From Phocaeicola plebeius (GTDB lineage: Bacteria; Bacteroidota; Bacteroidia; Bacteroidales; Bacteroidaceae), in contig NZ_QSQT01000007.1 of NCBI RefSeq assembly GCF_003437535.1, positions 62,001 to 126,000 on the forward strand: a stretch of DNA of 64,000 bases, read 5' to 3'. Every line of letters begins with the position of its first letter. The first letter of the stretch is position 1. The position numbers were made by a program, and so were the translations under genes. Under the pieces are notes generated by a model. It was not told where the DNA came from, ran no database searches, and saw only the letters and a list, made by a program, of their open reading frames with translations. Positions 44,851-56,057 of the stretch are shown in pieces.

Positions 44851-46239
44851 ATGAAAAAATATATTGTATATGCTATATTGATGGCTGGAACCACGTTGAG
44901 TAGTTGCAGTAGCAGTTTCTTGGATCAGGAACCACCTTTGTACATTGAGCCGGGAGATATTTATAATGATGCAAATCGTTTGGAAGCAGCTGTATTAGGC
45001 TTGTATGGTTCGATAAAAAATGATGCGTCGGATTCCTTCATGGGAGGAAAAACCTATCTGGTGTTTGATAACCGTGGAGAAGATATTGTAAATTCTGACC
45101 CGAACTTGATTACTTTGGCCAATACTTATAAGTTTAATGTGGGCAAAACAGATGCAGAAAATACGGTGACCTGGAGCATGGCATACGCTGCCATTAACCG
45201 TGTCAATATTTTCTTGGATGAGTTGGAAGGTGCTAAAGCTACTGCTGGAGAAAAGTATGAGCAGTATAAAGCGGAGGCAAAGTTTGTGCGTGCATTTGCT
45301 TATTACTATTTGAATAATCTGTATGCTACGCCCTACGTAATTAATCCGGATGCGAAATCTGTGCCTTTACGTTTGACTCCGGAAAAGAACGGTGAACACA
45401 ATGCGTTGAAACGTGCTACAGTGAAGGAGGTTTACGAACAGATTCTTTCGGATTTGGAAAATATCAGTGCGTTGCCGGTAAAAGCAAAAGCAGATGAACC
45501 GACTGTAACTCGTGCTACACAGGCGGCTGCCAATATGTTGAAGATGCGCGCGTATATGTCCATGAATAACTGGACAGAGGCGGTAAAAGCAGGTAAGCTG
45601 GTGACAGGCTACGAACTGACTCCGAAGTTTGGAGATATGTTCAAGGCTCCTTATTATACGGATGAAACCATATTCTCTTTGCCAATGAAGGAAACAAACC
45701 GCCCGAATACCCAGCAAGGATTGGCAGAATATTATTACGCTAAGAATACGATTTTGTGGGTAGACGTGGAGAACGGTATCATGGGCAAGCCGAATTACAA
45801 TTCAGCTGATGATGCCCGTGTGCAGATGAAGAACGAAAAAAATCAGTTGCTGAAGTTTACGGATGCTGCACAGAAACTGGATTGGGCACCGATTTTCCGT
45901 TATGCGGAAACGTTGTTGAACTTGGCTGAGTGTTATGTAAATCTGGGTGGAACTGAAAATGAGAAACTTGCCAGAGAATGTCTGAAACAGGTGAGATTCC
46001 GTTCATTACCGGAGACAAGCAATCAGTTGGATATTGATCATTTGTCTGGTGAAGATTTGAAGATGGCGGTTTATAACGAACGTCGTCTGGAGTTTATCGG
46101 TGAGGCGATGCGAGGCATTGATGTGTTGCGTCGCGGAGCTAACTTTGAACGGAAAACACAGATTACTCCGCAAAGTAGCGGATATGTTTGGCCGATTCCA
46201 CAAAGCGAAGAATTGATGAATCCGGATTTGAATAAATAA
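44851..46239 (+). CDS. SusD/RagB lipoprotein of the fixed pair
   Basis: A 462-residue SusD-family protein; the signal ends at Cys19 (TLSSC), followed by SSSFLDQEPP. Signatures include 'KAEAKFVRAFAYYYLNNLYATPYVI' and 'MAVYNERRLEFIGEAMRGIDVLRRG', and the usual 'YVWPIPQSEELMNPDLNK' end. Operon with the preceding susC; terminator follows. Confidence 0.93.
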   Translation: MKKYIVYAILMAGTTLSSCSSSFLDQEPPLYIEPGDIYNDANRLEAAVLGLYGSIKNDASDSFMGGKTYLVFDNRGEDIVNSDPNLITLANTYKFNVGKTDAENTVTWSMAYAAINRVNIFLDELEGAKATAGEKYEQYKAEAKFVRAFAYYYLNNLYATPYVINPDAKSVPLRLTPEKNGEHNALKRATVKEVYEQILSDLENISALPVKAKADEPTVTRATQAAANMLKMRAYMSMNNWTEAVKAGKLVTGYELTPKFGDMFKAPYYTDETIFSLPMKETNRPNTQQGLAEYYYAKNTILWVDVENGIMGKPNYNSADDARVQMKNEKNQLLKFTDAAQKLDWAPIFRYAETLLNLAECYVNLGGTENEKLARECLKQVRFRSLPETSNQLDIDHLSGEDLKMAVYNERRLEFIGEAMRGIDVLRRGANFERKTQITPQSSGYVWPIPQSEELMNPDLNK

Positions 46240-46248
46240 GGAAGAAGT

Positions 46249-46284
46249 AAAAAGAGCGTATCTGTAATGAGATGCGCTTTTTTT
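46249..46284 (+). terminator. Terminator of the fixed susCD pair
   Basis: GAGCGTATCT pairs with AGATGCGCTT (one G-U) around a six-base loop and runs into seven Ts, 10 bases after the stop. Confidence 0.75.
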
Positions 46285-46287
46285 ATT

Positions 46288-46295
46288 TATATTTG
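46288..46295 (+). promoter_or_regulatory. -7 box of the hflX operon
   Basis: TATATTTG is a full match to TAnnTTTG, 28 bases before the hflX start and directly after the preceding terminator. Confidence 0.6.
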
Positions 46296-46323
46296 CGCTC
46301 TATAGAATTTAGATTTATACTGA

Positions 46324-47580
46324 ATGAAAGAATTTGTAATATCAGAAGCACAGACAGAAAAAGCTGTGCTGGTAGGTTTGATAACTCAGACTCAGAATGA
46401 ACGTAAGACCAATGAATATTTGGATGAGCTGGCTTTCCTCGCTGAGACGGCTGGGGCAGAGGTAGTAAAACGTTTTACACAGAAACTGGATACGCCGAAC
46501 TCGGTGACTTACGTGGGTAAAGGTAAGTTGCAGGAGGTGAAAGAATACCTGGAGTTGCAGAACGAGAGTGAAGAGACGGAAATCGGGATGGTGATTTTCG
46601 ATGATGAACTTTCGGCCAAGCAAATCCGTAACATTGAGAATGAACTGAAAGTGAAGATTCTGGACCGTACTTCACTGATTCTTGATATTTTTGCGATGCG
46701 TGCACAGACAGCCAATGCCAAGACGCAGGTGGAACTGGCGCAGTATAAGTATATGCTTCCGCGTTTGCAGCGTTTATGGACGCACTTGGAACGTCAGGGT
46801 GGTGGTTCCGGTGCCGGAGGTGGTAAAGGCTCTGTAGGTTTGCGTGGTCCGGGTGAAACTCAGTTGGAAATGGACCGTCGTATCATCTTGAATCGTATGG
46901 CTCTGCTGAAACAGCGTCTGGCAGAAATTGATACGCAGAAGTCTACTCAGCGCAAGAACCGTGGACGCATGATTCGTGTGGCATTGGTGGGATATACCAA
47001 CGTGGGTAAATCGACGTTGATGAACCTGCTGGCCAAGAGTGAGGTCTTTGCGGAAAACAAATTGTTTGCTACGCTCGATACCACCGTGCGTAAAGTCATT
47101 ATCGAAAACTTGCCTTTCTTGCTTTCGGATACGGTAGGATTTATCCGGAAATTGCCGACTGACTTGGTCGATTCGTTTAAATCTACGCTGGATGAGGTAC
47201 GTGAAGCGGATTTGCTGGTACACGTGGTAGATATTTCACATCCGGATTTTGAGGAACAGATTCAGGTGGTAGAGAAAACAATTGCCGATTTGGGTGCAGG
47301 TGGAAAGCCGAGTATGATTGTATTTAATAAGGTAGATGCCTATACGTATGTAGAAAAGGCCGAGGATGACCTTACTCCGAAGACGAAAGAAAATATCACG
47401 CTGGAGGAACTGATGCATACCTGGATGGCGAAACTAAATGATAATTGTATCTTTATTTCCGCACGTGAGAAGACCAACATTGATCAGTTCCGTGATTTAT
47501 TATATAAAAAGGTAAAGGAACTGCATGTGCAGAAGTATCCTTACAATGATTTTCTATATCAGACATACGACGAAGAATAA
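46324..47580 (+). CDS. hflX: GTPase HflX (ribosome-associated)
   Basis: A 418-residue HflX-type GTPase that binds the large ribosomal subunit and can split stalled ribosomes. The N-terminal HflX domain carries 'VTYVGKGKLQEVKEYL' and 'IFDDELSAKQIRNIE'. The glycine-rich linker 'GGGSGAGGGKGSVGLRGPGETQLEMDRR' precedes the G domain: P-loop VGYTNVGKST near 222-231, G3 DTVGF, and G4 NKVDAY. First gene of an apparent three-gene operon with the DUF4954 and thioredoxin-like genes. Confidence 0.95.
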   Translation: MKEFVISEAQTEKAVLVGLITQTQNERKTNEYLDELAFLAETAGAEVVKRFTQKLDTPNSVTYVGKGKLQEVKEYLELQNESEETEIGMVIFDDELSAKQIRNIENELKVKILDRTSLILDIFAMRAQTANAKTQVELAQYKYMLPRLQRLWTHLERQGGGSGAGGGKGSVGLRGPGETQLEMDRRIILNRMALLKQRLAEIDTQKSTQRKNRGRMIRVALVGYTNVGKSTLMNLLAKSEVFAENKLFATLDTTVRKVIIENLPFLLSDTVGFIRKLPTDLVDSFKSTLDEVREADLLVHVVDISHPDFEEQIQVVEKTIADLGAGGKPSMIVFNKVDAYTYVEKAEDDLTPKTKENITLEELMHTWMAKLNDNCIFISAREKTNIDQFRDLLYKKVKELHVQKYPYNDFLYQTYDEE

Positions 47581-47592
47581 CTACAAGAAAAT

Positions 47593-49584
47593 ATGACACA
47601 ACACTATCGTTTACTGACAAAAGAAGAAATCGCACGACTGGAGGCGCAGCACTGTATAGCTTCCGATTGGAGTGGTGTAGAAGTGGCCGATGATTTTCAT
47701 ACGGATTATATTCATCACACCCGTTTTTCGGGAAAAGTGCGACTGGGCGTTTTTGAAAAAGAGTTTACTTTGGCTGGTGGAATGGCCAAACATTCTGGTG
47801 TATATTATGCAACCTTGCACAATGTAACGGTGGGTGACAACTGCTACATTGAGAATGTAAAGAATTACATTGCCAACTATGAAATAGGGCATGATACCTT
47901 TATCGAGAATGTAGATATCATCCTGGTGGATTGCCATAGCCGTTTTGGGAATGGAGTAGAAGTCTCAGTTTTGAATGAGACTGGCGGACGTGAGGTGATT
48001 ATTCATGACCGTCTTTCTGCTCATCAGGCTTATATCATGGCTCTTTATCGTCATCGCCCGGTACTGATTGAGAAAATGCGGAAGATTATTGAGTCTTATG
48101 CAGAGTCACATGCGTCAGATACGGGTACTATCGGGAGTCATGTAATGATAGTGAATGCCGGTTACATCAAGAATGTACGGATTGGAGATTATTGTCAGAT
48201 TGAGGGTGCCGGCCGTTTGAAGAATGGAAGCATCAATAGTAATGAGCATGCACCGGTGCATATCGGTTACGGAGTGATTTGTGATGATTTTATCATCTCA
48301 AGTGGCTCACACGTAGAAGATGGCACGATGCTTACACGTTGTTTCGTGGGGCAGGCTTGTCATTTGGGACATACCTATTCGGCTTCTGATTCATTGTTCT
48401 TCAGTAATTGTCAGGAGGAAAATGGAGAGGCTTGTGCCATTTTTGCCGGACCTTTTACCGTAACGCACCATAAGTCTACATTGCTTATTGCCGGCATGTT
48501 CTCGTTCATGAATGCAGGTTCAGGCTCTAACCAGAGTAACCACATGTATAAGTTAGGGCCGATTCATCAGGGGGCATTGGAACGAGGTGCTAAGACCACT
48601 TCTGATTCTTATATCCTGTGGCCCGCCCGTATTGGTGCCTTCTCACTGGTGATGGGACGTCATGTCACTCATCCGGATACTTCGAATCTGCCTTTTTCTT
48701 ATTTGATAGAGGAAAAGAATACAACTTATCTGGTGCCGGGTGTCAATTTGCGGAGTGTAGGTACAATTCGTGATGCGCAGAAGTGGCCTAAACGTGACCA
48801 GCGGAAAGACCCGAACCGTTTGGACCAGATTAATTATAACTTGTTGAGTCCGTACACTATTCAGAAGATGATGACTGGCCGACAGATTTTGAAGGAACTG
48901 GCTCGTGTGTCGGGGGAAACTTCCGAGATTTACTCTTATCAAAGTGCGAAAATCAAAAATTCGGCACTGAATAAGGGAATCAAGTTTTATGAGACTGCTA
49001 TCCATAAATTTCTGGGAAACTCTGTCATCAAGCGTCTGGAAGCCATTCATTTTGCTTCAGATGAAGAAATTCGTGCTCGTCTGCTTCCGGATACGCCGAT
49101 TGGAACAGGAGAATGGGTGGATATTTCCGGACTGATTGCCCCGAAGAGTGAGATAGAACGCCTGATGGAGGATATTGAGTGCGACCGTTTGAACAGTGTG
49201 GATGAGATACACGACCGTTTTGCAGAGATGCACGCCAATTATTATACGTATGAATGGACGTGGGCGTATGAAAAAATGCTTGAATTCTATGGCTTGCAGG
49301 CTGATATGATTACAGCGGCAGACATCGCAGCTATCGTACGCCAGTGGCAGGAAGCTGTAGTGGGACTGGATAAAATGGTGTACGAAGATGCCAAGAAGGA
49401 ATTTTCGTTGACTTCCATGACCGGATTCGGGGCAGATGGAAGCAGTGAGGAAAAGATGCGTGACTTTGAAGAAGTGCGTGGTGTGTTCGAAAGCAATCCG
49501 TTTGTGACAGCGGTACTGGAACATATAAAGGTAAAAACGGAGCTTGGAAACGAACTGATAGAACGTGTAAAGAATTTATTGTAA
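47593..49584 (+). CDS. DUF4954-type protein with left-handed beta-helix repeats
   Basis: A 663-residue protein conserved in Bacteroidetes. Residues about 60-300 contain hexapeptide-like repeats ('VTVGDNCYIENVKNYIANYEIGHDTFIENV', 'VRIGDYCQIEGAGRLKNGS') that fold as a left-handed beta-helix, as in acyltransferases and nucleotidyltransferases. The C-terminal ~230 residues are mostly helical. I recognise the family but not a function; it could be a sugar-nucleotide or acyl transferase relative. It starts 12 bases after hflX. Confidence 0.8.
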   Translation: MTQHYRLLTKEEIARLEAQHCIASDWSGVEVADDFHTDYIHHTRFSGKVRLGVFEKEFTLAGGMAKHSGVYYATLHNVTVGDNCYIENVKNYIANYEIGHDTFIENVDIILVDCHSRFGNGVEVSVLNETGGREVIIHDRLSAHQAYIMALYRHRPVLIEKMRKIIESYAESHASDTGTIGSHVMIVNAGYIKNVRIGDYCQIEGAGRLKNGSINSNEHAPVHIGYGVICDDFIISSGSHVEDGTMLTRCFVGQACHLGHTYSASDSLFFSNCQEENGEACAIFAGPFTVTHHKSTLLIAGMFSFMNAGSGSNQSNHMYKLGPIHQGALERGAKTTSDSYILWPARIGAFSLVMGRHVTHPDTSNLPFSYLIEEKNTTYLVPGVNLRSVGTIRDAQKWPKRDQRKDPNRLDQINYNLLSPYTIQKMMTGRQILKELARVSGETSEIYSYQSAKIKNSALNKGIKFYETAIHKFLGNSVIKRLEAIHFASDEEIRARLLPDTPIGTGEWVDISGLIAPKSEIERLMEDIECDRLNSVDEIHDRFAEMHANYYTYEWTWAYEKMLEFYGLQADMITAADIAAIVRQWQEAVVGLDKMVYEDAKKEFSLTSMTGFGADGSSEEKMRDFEEVRGVFESNPFVTAVLEHIKVKTELGNELIERVKNLL

Positions 49585-49601
49585 AATGGGAGGTACTGCG
49601 T

Positions 49602-51149
49602 ATGGAAAGAATATGCAGATATATATGTTTGCTTTGCGTTTGCTTCATGGCTTTGCAGATGCAGGCCAATAGAAGAAAGGTGATGGAATCTCCGGGTTTC
49701 GTCTTGTCGAATACGGCGGAGATAGAATTCAAACGGATTATCCAAACCAGTGAACAGACTCAGGTCGATGCAGTGATGTATGGTAAGCCGGGAACTCCGG
49801 TTGTCATTTCCTCGAAAGCGGCATTGAAATGGGCCGATGGAGGAATGGCACAGCTTCGTGAGGCGGAACGTATTTCCATTGATGGAGTGACTGAGCCGGA
49901 AGTAATCGACGAGAATGGGACTTTGGAAGTAACTCTTTCTTTTTCGCCGGTTCCTTCGGATGTGCATGAAGTAGATTTTATCGAGCCGGAGATGGGATGG
50001 AACATCTTTGGCATCCAGTTGAGTAGGGAAGAACCTTATGTGTATGTGCCTAATTACCTTACTACAGATAAGCCGGAACGGAGCAATGAAATTCCAGAGC
50101 CGGGATTGGCAGTAGGAAAGGCTGTAGTAAACGGTTATATTTTAGGATATGATCCTAGAATGTCATTGTTCACGGAATTGGAATATGAAGACGGTCTTTT
50201 CCCTAAGGAGTGGAAGCAAAGCATTAAAGTCCGTCAGGATGGCTCGTTTCATCTGGAAGCAGAGTTGTTGCAACCAACTTTGACGGCATTGCGGTTGAAC
50301 GAAGCGGTTTTGAAACTGTTTCTTGTGCCCGACGAAGAGGTGACGGTGTATATCAATCTTCCTCGCCTGAGCATGTCTGCTTCCCGTTTGCTGGGTAAAC
50401 GTTACGAGAAAAAACAGAAGGCCTGGTTTGACGGAGCAGCTGAGACTATTAACCGGGAGCTGGCCAGTTCCCCTTCTTCTGCTGCACTGAATGCCTATCG
50501 TGCTGTAGAAAAAGGTTTGATGGAGAGTCCGGAGGTCGCTTCCAGGTTACAATCTGACTATGAGCAGGTGATGCCCATCTGTACCCGGATTACTGCTTCC
50601 TCTTCTTTGTCTTCTGATGACCGGAAAGTGCTGAAAACGGTGAATTTTCCGGAAATTCGTATGTATGTGGAAGCTGTGGCAGAAGCACTTCAGCAGAATG
50701 CCGAACGGATGGAGTCGGTGAAAGAAGCGGTGATTGCTTCGCTGGATGCGCAGGTAGAAGGAGCGGATATTCTTCCTAAGATTATTGCTCCTCATAAAGG
50801 GCGTGCCATCTTGATAGACTTCTGGGCTACGTGGTGCGGTCCTTGTAAAAAAAGTATGCAGTCTATGGTACCGTTGAAGAAAAATCTGTCATCAAAAGAC
50901 ATCGTATATATTTATCTGACGGGACCTTCTTCCCCCGAAAATATCTGGAAATCAAATCTGTCCAAGATGACGGGAGTACACTATCGGCTTACTGACTCAC
51001 AATGGAAGTACTTGTGCACCTCTTATGGAGTAACTGGAATTCCGGCTTATCTGATTATCAGTCATGACGGAAAATTGCAGGGACGTTATGTGGGATTCCC
51101 CGGGGTAGATGTACTGCAAAAGGACCTGATTCGTGCAATAGAAGAGTAA
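49602..51149 (+). CDS. Secreted TlpA-like thiol-disulfide protein
   Basis: A 515-residue protein with a signal peptide (about 1-22, ...QMQAN), a beta-rich N-terminal half of unknown type, and a C-terminal thioredoxin fold from about residue 395. The redox motif WCGPC has Cys412 and Cys415, and 'GVTGIPAYLIIS' supplies the cis-proline. Such Bacteroidetes proteins act in the periplasm, but the partner is unknown. A 17-base gap from the previous gene suggests a shared transcript. Confidence 0.85.
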   Translation: MERICRYICLLCVCFMALQMQANRRKVMESPGFVLSNTAEIEFKRIIQTSEQTQVDAVMYGKPGTPVVISSKAALKWADGGMAQLREAERISIDGVTEPEVIDENGTLEVTLSFSPVPSDVHEVDFIEPEMGWNIFGIQLSREEPYVYVPNYLTTDKPERSNEIPEPGLAVGKAVVNGYILGYDPRMSLFTELEYEDGLFPKEWKQSIKVRQDGSFHLEAELLQPTLTALRLNEAVLKLFLVPDEEVTVYINLPRLSMSASRLLGKRYEKKQKAWFDGAAETINRELASSPSSAALNAYRAVEKGLMESPEVASRLQSDYEQVMPICTRITASSSLSSDDRKVLKTVNFPEIRMYVEAVAEALQQNAERMESVKEAVIASLDAQVEGADILPKIIAPHKGRAILIDFWATWCGPCKKSMQSMVPLKKNLSSKDIVYIYLTGPSSPENIWKSNLSKMTGVHYRLTDSQWKYLCTSYGVTGIPAYLIISHDGKLQGRYVGFPGVDVLQKDLIRAIEE

Positions 51150-51205
51150 GAAGAATTACAGATAACTTTTTGTAGGAATTAAGGAAAAATTTCAATAATA
51201 CTTTG

Positions 51206-51213
51206 TAACTTTG
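51206..51213 (+). promoter_or_regulatory. -7 box of the fumarase gene
   Basis: TAACTTTG matches TAnnTTTG, 36 bases before the start codon. The -33 region is weak. Confidence 0.6.
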
Positions 51214-51248
51214 TGTCCACTAATAACTCACAATTAATTTAATGTATT

Positions 51249-52892
51249 ATGGCAACACCCGAATTCAAGTATCAGCCAATGTTTGAACATGGCAAGGATA
51301 CAACTGAATACTATTTGCTTACAAAAGACTATGTGTCTGTAAGCGAGTTTGAAGGAAAACCCATCCTGAAAATCGAAAAAGAAGGTTTGACTGCGATGGC
51401 CAATGCGGCTTTCCGCGATGTTTCTTTCATGTTGCGCCGCTCTCACAACGAACAGGTGGCAAAGATTCTGACTGACCCGGAGGCAAGCGACAACGACAAG
51501 TATGTAGCTTTGACTTTCCTGCGTAATGCAGAAGTAGCTGCCAAAGGCGTACTTCCTTTCTGTCAGGATACCGGTACAGCAATTATCCACGGTGAAAAAG
51601 GACAGCAGGTTTGGACTGGCTACTGTGATGAAGAAGCGCTTTCTCTGGGTGTGTACAAGACTTATACAGAAGAAAATCTTCGTTACTCTCAGAACGCTCC
51701 GCTTACTATGTACGAAGAAGTGAATACTCGCTGCAACTTGCCGGCTCAGATTGACATCGAAGCTACTCAGGGTATGGAGTATGAATTCCTTTGCGTAACA
51801 AAGGGTGGTGGTTCTGCTAACAAGACTTACTTGTATCAGGAAACAAAAGCCATCTTGAATCCGGCTACACTGGTTCCGTTCCTGGTTGAAAAGATGAAGA
51901 CTTTGGGAACTGCAGCTTGTCCTCCTTATCATATTGCATTTGTAATTGGTGGTACATCAGCTGAAAAGAACCTGTTGACTGTGAAATTGGCTTCTACTCG
52001 TTTCTACGATAACCTGCCGACTACTGGTAATGAATACGGACGCGCATTCCGCGATGTAGAACTGGAGAAACAGGTATTGGAAGAAGCACACCGCATCGGT
52101 CTGGGTGCTCAGTTCGGTGGTAAATATTATGCACACGACGTACGTATCATCCGTTTGCCGCGTCACGGTGCTTCTTGTCCGGTAGGTTTGGGCGTATCTT
52201 GCTCTGCTGACCGTAACATCCGTTGTAAAATCAATAAAGACGGTATCTGGATTGAAAAACTGGATTCAAATCCGGGCGAACTGATTCCGGAAGAATTGCG
52301 TCAGGCTGGTGAAGGCAATGCAGTGAAGATTGACTTGAACCGTCCGATGCCGGAAATCCTGGCTGAACTGGATAAATATCCGGTAGCTACTCGTCTGTCT
52401 TTGAACGGTACTATCATCGTAGGTCGTGACATCGCACATGCCAAACTGAAAGAACGTCTGGATCGTGGTGAAGACCTGCCTCAGTATATCAAGGATCATC
52501 CTATTTATTATGCTGGTCCGGCTAAGACTCCGCAGGGTATGGCTTGTGGTTCTATGGGCCCGACTACTGCTGGTCGTATGGACCCGTACGTAGACTTGTT
52601 CCAGAGTCACGGTGGTTCTATGATTATGTTGGCTAAAGGTAACCGTAGCCAGGCTGTAACAGATGCCTGCAAGAAACACGGTGGTTTCTATTTGGGCTCT
52701 ATCGGTGGTCCGGCTGCCATCTTGGCTCAGAACAATATCAAGAGCATTGAATGTGTAGAATATCCGGAACTGGGTATGGAAGCTATCTGGAAGATTGAAG
52801 TAGAAGACTTCCCGGCATTCATCTTGGTAGACAACAAGGGTAATGATTTCTTCAAACAAATCAAACCTCGTTGCACTGGCAACTGTAAGTAA
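51249..52892 (+). CDS. fum: Fumarate hydratase, class I (iron-sulfur)
   Basis: A 547-residue oxygen-sensitive [4Fe-4S] fumarase that interconverts fumarate and malate; in anaerobic Bacteroides it works in the reductive branch to succinate. Visible are the N-terminal cluster region '[16 protein letters not shown]' (Cys105), '[13 protein letters not shown]', '[17 protein letters not shown]', and the C-terminal beta domain '[31 protein letters not shown]'. The single-chain alpha+beta form is intact. Monocistronic, with promoter and terminator. Confidence 0.95.
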   Translation: MATPEFKYQPMFEHGKDTTEYYLLTKDYVSVSEFEGKPILKIEKEGLTAMANAAFRDVSFMLRRSHNEQVAKILTDPEASDNDKYVALTFLRNAEVAAKGVLPFCQDTGTAIIHGEKGQQVWTGYCDEEALSLGVYKTYTEENLRYSQNAPLTMYEEVNTRCNLPAQIDIEATQGMEYEFLCVTKGGGSANKTYLYQETKAILNPATLVPFLVEKMKTLGTAACPPYHIAFVIGGTSAEKNLLTVKLASTRFYDNLPTTGNEYGRAFRDVELEKQVLEEAHRIGLGAQFGGKYYAHDVRIIRLPRHGASCPVGLGVSCSADRNIRCKINKDGIWIEKLDSNPGELIPEELRQAGEGNAVKIDLNRPMPEILAELDKYPVATRLSLNGTIIVGRDIAHAKLKERLDRGEDLPQYIKDHPIYYAGPAKTPQGMACGSMGPTTAGRMDPYVDLFQSHGGSMIMLAKGNRSQAVTDACKKHGGFYLGSIGGPAAILAQNNIKSIECVEYPELGMEAIWKIEVEDFPAFILVDNKGNDFFKQIKPRCTGNCK

Positions 52893-52946
52893 TTGACACC
52901 TCTGATATGCTTCTTTCTGTAAAATGGGAGAGGCATAAGACCATAC

Positions 52947-52998
52947 AAAGGATTTGCAAACCGTAGCCTGTCGATGGCCGGATTTGCAAATCCTTTTT
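52947..52998 (+). terminator. Terminator of the fumarase gene
   Basis: Perfect 14-bp arms AAAGGATTTGCAAA / TTTGCAAATCCTTT flank a 22-base loop, followed by a T-rich tract; 54 bases after the fumarase stop. Confidence 0.8.
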
Positions 52999-53044
52999 CT
53001 TTCACTCTGCGCTGGCAGGTTTGTTTCACTATAGTGGATTAACA

Positions 53045-54016
53045 ATGAATATTCTACGTTTTTGTAAAAATTGGACGTTGCCCATAGCCATGGCAATGGG
53101 AGTCATTCTGTACTTTGTGTATGTCAATATCCCTTTTCTTGCACCTACCAAGCCCTTTGTGGCTCATGCCATCGATATTGTACAGCCGGTATTGATTTTC
53201 CTGATGCTTTTTCTTACATTCTGTAAAATCAATGTGCACGATTTGAAGTTGTGTGCCTGGCATTGGCGTTTGCTGCTGATTCAGGGAGCAAGTTTCTTGC
53301 TTTTGGGATTGCTCCTGGTGATTTTCCCGGATTTCTCGGATCGTATATTGGTGGAAGGAGCTATGATTTGCCTGATTTGTCCTACGGCTACAGCGGCTGC
53401 GGTGGTTACACGTAAGTTAGGAGGAGATGCAGCCCATCTGACCACCTATACCATTTTAGTCAATTTGCTGGCGGCTATTTTGGTGCCGCTGGTACTTCCA
53501 TTAGTTCACCCGCATCCGGAACTGAATTTTGGCAGTTCGTTTGCGCTGATTTTGGGAAAGGTGTTCCCTTTATTGCTTTGTCCGTTCCTGGCAGCCATTT
53601 TACTGCGGGCTTTACTTCCGAAAGTACATGCCAAGTTAGGACAGTATCATGAACTTTCTTTTTATCTGTGGGCTGTGGCGTTGACATTGGCTATTGGAGT
53701 AACGGTGAAGAGTATCGTACACAGTGATGTGTCTTTCTGGTACCAGGCCGGATTGGGAGGCGTTTCCTTGGTTTGCTGTGCCCTGCAGTTCTATTTCGGG
53801 AAAAAGATAGGACGTCGTTACGATGATTCCATCAGCTCCGGACAGGCCTTGGGGCAGAAAAATACGGTATTTGCCATCTGGATGGGCTATACTTTCTTCA
53901 CTCCTGTGACGGCCGTTGCGGCAGGATTCTACAGTGTGTGGCATAATGTAGTCAATTCCTACCAGTTGTATTTGCAGCGTAAATCGGAGGGAGAGTCCGA
54001 CGCTTTGAAAAATTAA
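53045..54016 (+). CDS. BASS-type (bile acid:Na+ symporter-like) transporter
   Basis: A polytopic protein of about 323 residues with nine to ten hydrophobic segments. The family hallmarks are the 'CPTATAAAVVTRKLGGD' region and 'GQALGQKNTVFAIWMGY', which corresponds to the sodium-site crossover of bile-acid/sodium symporters. The open frame begins at 53021, but MNILRFCKN at 53045 is preferred because it directly precedes the first helix. Substrate unknown; BASS proteins carry bile acids, pantoate, pyruvate and other organic acids, and the neighbouring fumarase proves nothing. Confidence 0.8.
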   Translation: MNILRFCKNWTLPIAMAMGVILYFVYVNIPFLAPTKPFVAHAIDIVQPVLIFLMLFLTFCKINVHDLKLCAWHWRLLLIQGASFLLLGLLLVIFPDFSDRILVEGAMICLICPTATAAAVVTRKLGGDAAHLTTYTILVNLLAAILVPLVLPLVHPHPELNFGSSFALILGKVFPLLLCPFLAAILLRALLPKVHAKLGQYHELSFYLWAVALTLAIGVTVKSIVHSDVSFWYQAGLGGVSLVCCALQFYFGKKIGRRYDDSISSGQALGQKNTVFAIWMGYTFFTPVTAVAAGFYSVWHNVVNSYQLYLQRKSEGESDALKN

Positions 54017-54050
54017 CAGCTTGTCTGTCATTGCTGTGCTCGGAAAGTTG

Positions 54051-54058
54051 TAACTTTG
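54051..54058 (+). promoter_or_regulatory. -7 box of the ABC-F gene
   Basis: TAACTTTG matches TAnnTTTG, with CATTG about 17 bases upstream as a possible -33 box. The start codon is 33 bases downstream. Confidence 0.6.
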
Positions 54059-54091
54059 CCGTCACTTTGTAATGTAGAAGAATAAATTCGC

Positions 54092-56026
<1,935 letters not shown>

Positions 56027-56057
56027 ATAAGAGAGACTTGATTAAAATAACGCATTT